Source: Neopestalotiopsis rosae (taxonomy: Eukaryota > Ascomycota > Sordariomycetes > Amphisphaeriales > Sporocadaceae). Taken from it: DNA of 64,000 nucleotides. Position numbers and translations under genes: made by a program. Shown in pieces: positions 57,465 to 64,000 of this stretch. The notes under the pieces were generated by a model. The model was not told the DNA's origin. It did no database searches and was given only the letters and a program-made list of their open reading frames with translations. Each line of letters begins with the position of its first letter. Within the stretch, counting starts at the first letter, position 1. The stretch covers positions 1,073,010 to 1,137,009 of the forward strand of contig JALGAS010000011.1 in assembly GCA_023078685.1 (NCBI GenBank), in the 5' to 3' direction.

Positions 57465-59245
57465 CAGCCATCAGTGCAAGAGTATCTGGATCAATTGGTT
57501 GGAGGAGTGACCAGATATTCGAAGGAAGATGTAATAAACTCAAAAAGCTTTTGCTTTTTCTTCACGTAGCCAGTCCCCAGTATGATTCTAATCCGTAAAA
57601 CGTAGTCGTGATTTTATTTGCCCGCCAATATGCGGCTGAGAAGATGCCGTATTGAAGAACAGTCTTCTCGTTTCGCTTCAAGCTTTAGTGGCAACAACAG
57701 TGTCCAATTCAATTTTCAACCCAGCGCAAGAATGCCCTTTGTGGCGACAGTGGAATAATGTTACCCGATATGTCCCGAGTAAAGCACGCTCTGAACACGG
57801 ATTCGAGCCCGCGTTCTCCATCGATCCTGATCGCCCATCAGGGTCGTCCATTTCCTGACACGGTCGACCGCGTGATACCCGACAATGGATATATTTTCTC
57901 GTCCGAGGTGTTGGGTTCTCCATGGCGTTGATGGTTTGTGATATGGAATGCCTCGCACATTCGGTGCATTGCAAAAGAGTGTGAGTATCGAGATCTCGTC
58001 AGGGTTGATTGACATTCATACTCGAGCGCTGACGGACACTGCATTTCATGCAAGACTATTAGTTGTAAGGGCATCGAACGTACAAGATGCCTTGAGCTAT
58101 ATCTGACCCATCTACGCATAAAGCCTCTGAAATACCCATGCTAGCTCATGTTGTGCATTGTGCTCTCAAGCATCGATTTGATGTCACCACAGCGAACTCT
58201 GTCATTGCTGCACAGAAGGTATCCTATTCCGTCAAGGTTCACAGATCTGCGGCTCGTAAAAGCATTGAATGGTCTCGCCATGAGACTGTGGACGGGAATT
58301 TTGGTGTTCCCCACCACGTCGGCACGGCATAGCATAGTCCAGCTACGCGAACATTATGTAGGTCATTGTGGTAATCGAGATAGTGTGTCTCAGGAAAGAG
58401 TCTATAATTGATAGCAAGTGAATACGCGAGAGTAATGTATACGAATAAAGTCCTTGATTGGACGCCAACCTCTTGGCCTTTTTGGAGTGTTGTCTGATCT
58501 CCGGGCCATATGTGAATCCATCCTCTTCCGAGAACACCATACTAAGACAAGGGCTGCAACCTTGTTTCTTGCCGGCATTGTCACCCTTTGTTTTAGGCTG
58601 TCAAGTCCAATATGGACTCTGCCGGATTTCAGGGTTCGCTTACACTATAGTGACCCAAAATGTAGCTCCTGACAGTTGCATACGCTAAATTTGGGGATGC
58701 AAGGTACCATTCGGATGCAAGGCAGGCGTCAGTGTCATTGAAGTACCGGGTTCATACAGTCGCTGCAAATGGCACAATGCACTTGATCTAACCCGGAATC
58801 TCAAAGAAGAAAATATGCCAAGTCGCAACCTCGTACAGAGGTGTGCCACGCATTGGAACCGTCATCGGATTAAGGAAACCGGCTCGTGAATGTCTCGTGC
58901 CAATGCGGAGAAACACCGTGAAGGATGAGACAAGAATACTTTTGCAGCTCGTCAAGTCGTATCCTCCAACCAGTAAAAATGCTAGAGAAGGAACTCGAAG
59001 TATATGCCAAGAAGCTGGAGCAAAAGAGGCTGCTTACAGATGCTCAATTTGCTGATACGGCAATTGCATCACGTTTATTTGTGTAAGTCCAACCAGGTAT
59101 GAACTGGAAATAAACTATTTAAGACAACGGCGAAGTAGGCTTTCGACAAATATAAAAACGGGTGTATCCCCCAAATATTCACGTAAAACAGAAGCATAAG
59201 TAAAGAGTCAGTCGCAAAAACGTCACCTTGAACTCGGCCATCATC
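57465..59245. other. Subtelomeric gene-poor region
   Basis: 1.8 kb with short ORFs only. A TATAAAA box at 59151-59157 belongs to the next gene. No transposon or repeat recognised. Confidence 0.5.
59151..59157 (+). promoter_or_regulatory. TATA box of the small secreted protein gene
   Basis: TATAAAA about 90 bp upstream of the ATG at 59246. Confidence 0.55.
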
Positions 59246-59871
59246 ATGAAGTCCTTCCTCCAGCTTTTGTCTTTTGGCCTATTGACCATAGCCGCCTCCG
59301 CTGCTCCGCTGCTTGAAGAGCGACAGACTGCAGTGTACAGTCTGACAGTTTCGACGTGAGTCAGCACAAATGGGACACTTTTTCTACGCTGACAAAACCG
59401 GAAAGTACGTCAAATAACGCACTCAACGGGCAAACTGTCGAGATTGTGAACTCTGTGCTAGGAGTGTATCCCGGAAACCAGCCTGCTGCCACATTCTATC
59501 CCATTGCCAACCCGAATAAGGCTGGAAGAAGCTCTTTGCATACTTATCCCGTGGGAATTGTTGACCACGTGCTTGGCTTGACGGGAAGCGATGGTTTATA
59601 TTCGCTGATTGATGTGACAAATGTCGGACAGAATGGAGCAGCGGCCTTCTATGACGGTTTCGTTCTGCGAAACAATCGGGTCAGTCATGACATTCCTGGC
59701 AATTGGGTTGCTTTCCCTGTCTCCAATGGTTGGCAAATCAAGCGATACGATGGTAAGTGACACGTTACGAGGATCGCAGAAGCTACATTAACACGTCACA
59801 CAGGGAATGCAATCGTGACGCAAGACTACGTGCGGGTGAACCTGATCTACAAGCTGGTCAACAAGTACTGA
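59246..59871 (+). CDS. Small secreted protein, subtelomeric orphan
   Basis: Three exons (59246-59355, 59406-59752, 59804-59871) encode 174 residues. MKSFLQLLSFGLLTIAASAA is a clear signal peptide, followed by PLLEERQTAVYSL. The mature protein has no Cys-rich pattern; it is rich in Asn, Gly and Val with beta-like segments (GQTVEIVNSVLGVYPGNQ, HTYPVGIVDHVLGLTGSDG, IVTQDYVRVNLIYKLVNKY). A 50-nt first intron and a clean GTAAGT second donor support the model. I do not recognise a family. Size, secretion signal and subtelomeric place fit an effector or surface protein, which is inference. Convergent with the alcohol dehydrogenase gene 177 bp away. Confidence 0.8.
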
Positions 59872-60048
59872 GCCGACTGCCTATATATTTAGTCAACAGT
59901 AGTACACATGGGGTTCCTTTTGCATCACCGGGCAAAATCCCGTGGAATAAACGGCAATATTTGATCGGAGTCTGAAGTCGCAAATTTGATTAGGGAAATG
60001 GTCTATTATAAAACTTTAAAAATGAATTGTGGCGCTAGTTGTAACGCT

Positions 60049-61611
60049 CTATGCGGACTCATTGACGAGGACGTATCTATACCTCGCCTTGCCAGCCTCC
60101 AGGTCGACAATGGCCTGGTTGGCATCCTTCATGGAGCGCTCCTGAACCAGACCCTTTAGGTTATTCTTGGCGACAAGCTCCAGCATCTCCCGAAGGTCGT
60201 TTGGCGATCCGATCAGGGAGCCAGTGAACTTCTTGCGGCCAAACACGACTGAAGGGCCAGCCACTGGGAATGCTCCATCCTCGGGAATACCAACCTGAAC
60301 CAATGTGCCGTTCTTCTTCAAGAGCGAAAAGTAGTCGTTGATGGGGACCTGCGATGCATGAGTATGACTTGAAAGAAGTATGGTCATATGTGACTGTACA
60401 CACCTTTGAGGAAGCAACTGTCGAAACAATCAAATCCAAGCTGCGGAAGTGCTTTTGGACCCAGTCCTTGTCGTCATCAGTAGCGATGTAATCATCAGCG
60501 CCTAGACCGAGAACCTCGGCACGCTTAGATTCCTTGCGAGAAATTCCAACGACCTTGGCACCCATGGCCTTGGCCAAAAGAACTCCGTAGTGACCAAGGC
60601 CACCAACACCAACAATTCCAACAGTTTTGCCAGGTCCAGTCTCGTAAGCCTTGAGAGGGGCGAACATGGTGACACCACCGCACATCATCTGATAGTCTAA
60701 TCAGTGTACAGCTGCAGGAAGATTATATTGATTTGACTCACCGGTGCGGCCTGGCTAGACTCGACACCATCAGGAATCTTGACCACGAAATGCGAAGGCG
60801 AACGGTGGTAGGTTGCGTATCCACCTGAATGCGCGTAAGCAGTTGCTCCTGTGAAGAAGCATTCAATGAAATTGACTGACCTTGGGCAGCGTCGCCATTG
60901 AAGTGTTTACTTGAGGATAGTGTCAGTAAGTGTGAACATGGAATGAGTAGTGCAAGTGATGCTTTTGTATTCGATTGCGCGAGTCCGCGACATCCCAAAG
61001 GGAACCCAGTCTGCTCCACTGTCCAGAACAGAAAGGGGCAAGCAATATGCAAAGTGCAGGTGAGTGATTCTCGAGGGCAGAAAGACTCACGCGTTGTAAG
61101 TGAAAACCATCTTGTCACAGTAGTTCTCCTCTCCAGAAGCGCAATCGTCGCAGTGGCCGAAACGGCTCAAGCACGAATCAGATTGAGCTCCAACACCAAC
61201 ACGGTCGCCAACCTTGATGCCTCCGGCGGCCTTGGATCCAACTCGGACAGCGGTTCCAACAATTTCATGTCCAACAACAACGGGGTAAGCCGTTGCGCCC
61301 TGTTACGATCCATCAGTCTATGCGCTTCAAGTTGAACCGGGCCTCTTGATCTGGCCATGCACATACCCAACCGGATCTTAATGTGTGGATGTCTGAACCG
61401 CAAATACCGGAGTGCGTCACTTTGATCTGTTCCATTCGTCAGCTGGCACTGCACGTCTTGTGGCCGTGTCAAGAGTTTGATGGAATCATACATCAATATC
61501 TGTCTCCTCCCAGGCCTTGGGCTGGAACTCTGACCAGCGCATGTTACCCTCAGCGGAGGAGGCGTCCAGCGCCTGCCATCCCTCAAACTTGTAATCAGCG
61601 GATGTGCTCAT
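60049..61611 (-). CDS. Zinc-dependent alcohol dehydrogenase (cinnamyl/ADH6-7 type)
   Basis: Seven exons (61611-61492, 61426-61367, 61299-61091, 60909-60881, 60824-60742, 60688-60404, 60348-60049) encode 361 residues; exon 4 has only 29 nt. Catalytic zinc ligands are Cys49 (GICGSDIH), His71-Glu72 (VVGHE) and Cys170 (MMCGGVT). The structural zinc lobe uses Cys103, Cys110, Cys113 and Cys121, with a C-x6-C spacing at its start. The nucleotide fold is GIVGVGGLGHYG (191-202), and SRKESKR after strand 2 suggests NADPH. The family reduces aromatic and aliphatic aldehydes. The gene is subtelomeric and cytosolic by prediction; its physiological substrate is unknown. Confidence 0.93.
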
Positions 61612-63316
61612 CTTGAATGTATATCTGAATAATGTTCTTGTGACAAAGAGTATGGAGATAAACGATGCAAGGGATCTTGGAAAAGGTCTGGCGGCTACAA
61701 GCGAAGACACCTTCAGCGGTGAGGTCCTGGCAATTATATCACCTTTGACAATTGTGTTTTTCACACCGTTGCCCCTGATCAACAAGACCCATCACCGTTG
61801 TCTTCTCCATTCTGCAAGCCTTGCAATCAGGCACCATTACAAAGCAGAGAGGTAGTGTCTACGCTCGCAAATCGCCGTTTGGTGCGTTTCGTCATTATGC
61901 AAATCAGACTGCCAGTATCGACTGACAAGTTGTTAGAAGCATGCGCCAGCGGAAGGGAAATGGATACATGAATTGGTCGGGAGGTTACGTCCACGTGGAT
62001 CAGACCCGATTATTGTTCCACTGTGGTATCCGTCTGCTCAACTTGAACCCGAGCTCATTGCCGCAAGCCCTTCGGTGTCTGTTCTCGAACGTGCTAAATA
62101 TGAGCCTCCGTCGGATCCGGTTCGGGCTAATAACCTAGAGCTGTGGATGCACAACGATGTCCCCGTCAAAACTTTTCTTCAACGGCCACTCCCGAGTGCG
62201 GAACATTGCCCGCACCCTTGGAATTTTTGAATATGAGTAATGCAGATTCAGTCGCTGTTTAAATGCCGCAACCACGAGGAATCTGATGAAATCTTTTGAA
62301 TGGCAAATCGCGGCTGCAAAGACAAGTCACCGTCAAAATTCTTGTCCTGTGTACAGTGGTAGCTATCAGTGATTCAGTGCGATTATACTGGTACTAGGGT
62401 GTCCGCCAGCTAGCTGGTAGGCTCTACACAGTAGCTGCTTGGCAGGCACTGGAGCATCGCTTATGTAACAATTTCCAAGGTTTTGATCTCAGCGCTTTGA
62501 TATTCTTGCGATGGGCACATTCGTGAAGCTCTGTTCATATTGCGGGTCTTTTCTTTACACGATGAAACTGCCAGGTCATGAATTTTGTCTTCGGCATTCG
62601 GCAAGTTGCATCTGAGCAAACGGCATATGGGAACATCGGCGTTTTGACGTTGCGGAGTTAGGCGATTGCACGTAATGGAGTCTGGCCCAAGTACCACTTT
62701 GTTGATCGTCTCTTGTATTTTCTTACAGAAATTTTCAATTGACCGATTGAATCCTTGGAATGCTTGACGAAAACTTGCCCAGTGAAGTTTGCACGAGCCA
62801 GTTCTGGGCATGGCAGCCAATCGTATTGACAAAGCTTTCTTCGCAACTCGCTTTCAACATGACGCACAGCTGAGACGAGGCATTCCTGGTGTAGTATTGC
62901 AGAACATAGGAATGCAAATCAGTGCAGATTCACCCTCGAAACAGATTTCAAGACTGCTCCATCTAAGATCTATTTCGTGGAGCACAAGGCTTAGCTTGCG
63001 GCATCGAAGGTATGCTTGTTCTTTTCAATGGGGAACCTTGACATTTTGTACAGTCATACATGAAGGAAGACCACATTAAGTGTGATAATGGAGCGCCTGG
63101 ATCGCCAAAGACTCAATTCCGGATCATGCATCGACTACTATTACGAAGCGGCTATGATTAGCACATTAGATAGAATCATTCCGCCCATACTATACAATGA
63201 TAAAAATGCAATCCCCACCATGCTTCTAGATAGCTTTTAATCCCATTTACTGATTGTCAATTTTATTCTCATCTCTGAAGATCCAAGGAGATGCAAGCGG
63301 AAATTGAGTGGAGGAA
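61612..63316. other. Subtelomeric gene-poor region
   Basis: 1.7 kb between the ADH promoter and the CAP gene 3' end. It contains unspliced ORFs of 85-120 codons (for example on the minus strand around 62461-62832) that I do not recognise and that may be gene relics. Confidence 0.5.
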
Positions 63317-63872
63317 TTAGTAAGGCCTCTGGCCAACTATGTTACCAGCACTCCAGTATCTGCCGACGGTATAAATACGTCCGCTGCGTGATCTAGCACT
63401 CGCCATACCAATCCTGCTAGTGCTCCACCACATGCTTTGAGCTGGACATCGGTGTTAGCAGAAATCATTTGGACCAGAACTTGACAAGAATCACTCACTG
63501 TAATGGCCATAAGCCTCAAAGTCTCCATTGGGAATAATTTGACCCCAGTAGTTCTTGGACTCTGCCATCCACATGCTCGCGGCGACGCTCATCGGGTTGC
63601 TACCGCCACTGAGACGAGACAAGATTGACTATTAGCTTACGCTTGCTCTGGGATGAGAAGTTCGCGTACCTGATCCAAGCTAGGTTCTCGCCCTCACTGC
63701 CCCGGCGCGAAGAATGGACCATCTGATCAATGTACGCCAGATGATTTGCCCAGTTTTGAGCATCTTGTTGCAGGATTCGATCCCAGACCAGTGGTCTCAA
63801 GTTCCTTCCTCGACGGTAATTGTTCTGGATGTTGAGGGCATTCCATTGGTCGTACGTGAGCCAGATTTGATT
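63317..63872 (-). pseudogene. CAP/PR-1 family secreted protein, 5'-truncated by the telomere
   Basis: Three exons (63872-63670, 63608-63499, 63441-63317) give 145 residues of a CAP (SCP/PR-1) domain. Visible features: RRGRNLRPLVWDRILQQDAQ, ANHLAYIDQMVHSS, GSEGENLAWIS, the CAP1-like GHYTQSMW spliced across the last intron, and the CAP2-like YTVGRYWSAGNIVGQRPY at the end. These include the His and Glu expected in the CAP cavity (VHSS, SEGENL, GHYTQ). The start codon and any signal peptide are missing: upstream of residue NQIWLTYDQW the sequence becomes CCCTAA repeats. The remaining introns and frame look intact, so the loss seems recent. It may be unexpressed; family members bind sterols or lipids outside the cell. 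Confidence 0.85.
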
Positions 63873-63873
63873 G

Positions 63874-64000
63874 TTAGGGTAGCTTAGGGTTAGCTTAGGG
63901 TTAGGGTTAGGGTTAGGGTTAGGGTTAGGGTTAGGGTTAGGGTTAGGGTTAGGGTTAGGGTTAGGGTTAGGGTTAGGGTTAGGGTTAGGGTTAGGGTTAG
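63874..64000 (+). repeat. Telomere, (TTAGGG)n
   Basis: Perfect TTAGGG repeats run from 63895 to the end of the window, about 17 and a half units. They are preceded by variant units TTAGGGTAGC and TTAGGGTTAGC (63874-63894). The G-rich strand runs 5'->3' towards 64000, the orientation of a right-hand chromosome end. Confidence 0.97.

Noticed and set aside
62461..62832. Subtelomeric minus-strand ORF of about 120 codons
   Set aside because: No recognised domain, signal peptide or partner exon; noted only as a possible relic.

Overview
The window is the end of a chromosome of a filamentous ascomycete, most likely a Sordariomycete close to the Hypocreales. Genes carry several short introns (about 50-90 nt, GTRAGT donors, CTRAC branch points). 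Leaders are pyrimidine-rich and there are no operons. The protein set is fungal: Aro3/4-type DAHP synthase, Xpt1, mL50, Med7, DPM3, an EGO/Ragulator anchor, a PTR2 peptide transporter and a Liz1/Fen2-type MFS. The last ~130 bases are TTAGGG telomere repeats, so base 64000 points to the chromosome end. No species is assigned. Exon joins were worked out by hand from splice signals and reading-frame continuity; every multi-exon model given sums to a whole number of codons.

Layout. 1-5.9 kb: a secreted Pro-Ser-Gly repeat protein, two membrane proteins and a xanthine phosphoribosyltransferase. 6-12 kb: sparse, with an intron-containing tRNA-Lys and a secreted SGNH esterase. 12-20.5 kb: a dense housekeeping block with DAHP synthase (a Gcn4/CPC1-type site upstream), a small membrane protein, mL50, an alpha/beta hydrolase and an MFS transporter. 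24-32 kb: a peptide transporter, a small membrane protein, a LAMTOR1/Meh1-like lysosome anchor and a conserved Cys-rich small protein. 32.2-38.2 kb: a 6 kb stretch with no convincing gene. 38-47.5 kb: an F-box protein, a ZNF830-like zinc-finger protein divergent from MED7, a GPI-type Ser/Thr-rich wall protein and a seven-exon membrane protein. 51-56 kb: DPM3, a large coiled-coil nuclear protein and an OXLD1-type protein. 56.4-64 kb: a subtelomere with a DUF3669 protein, a small secreted orphan, a zinc alcohol dehydrogenase and a CAP/PR-1 gene whose 5' end is replaced by the telomere.

The genes do not form a biosynthetic cluster. They are mainly unlinked housekeeping functions (translation, transcription, glycosylation, aromatic amino acid and purine metabolism, TOR signalling, mitochondrial biogenesis) with secreted and transport functions between them, and accessory secreted proteins towards the telomere. 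I see no CRISPR, rRNA, intact transposon or phage element. The least expected structure is the CAP gene cut off by telomere repeats. Also notable are the uncharacterised secreted proteins, very small exons, and recurring TACCTAGGTA-type palindromes in divergent promoters.
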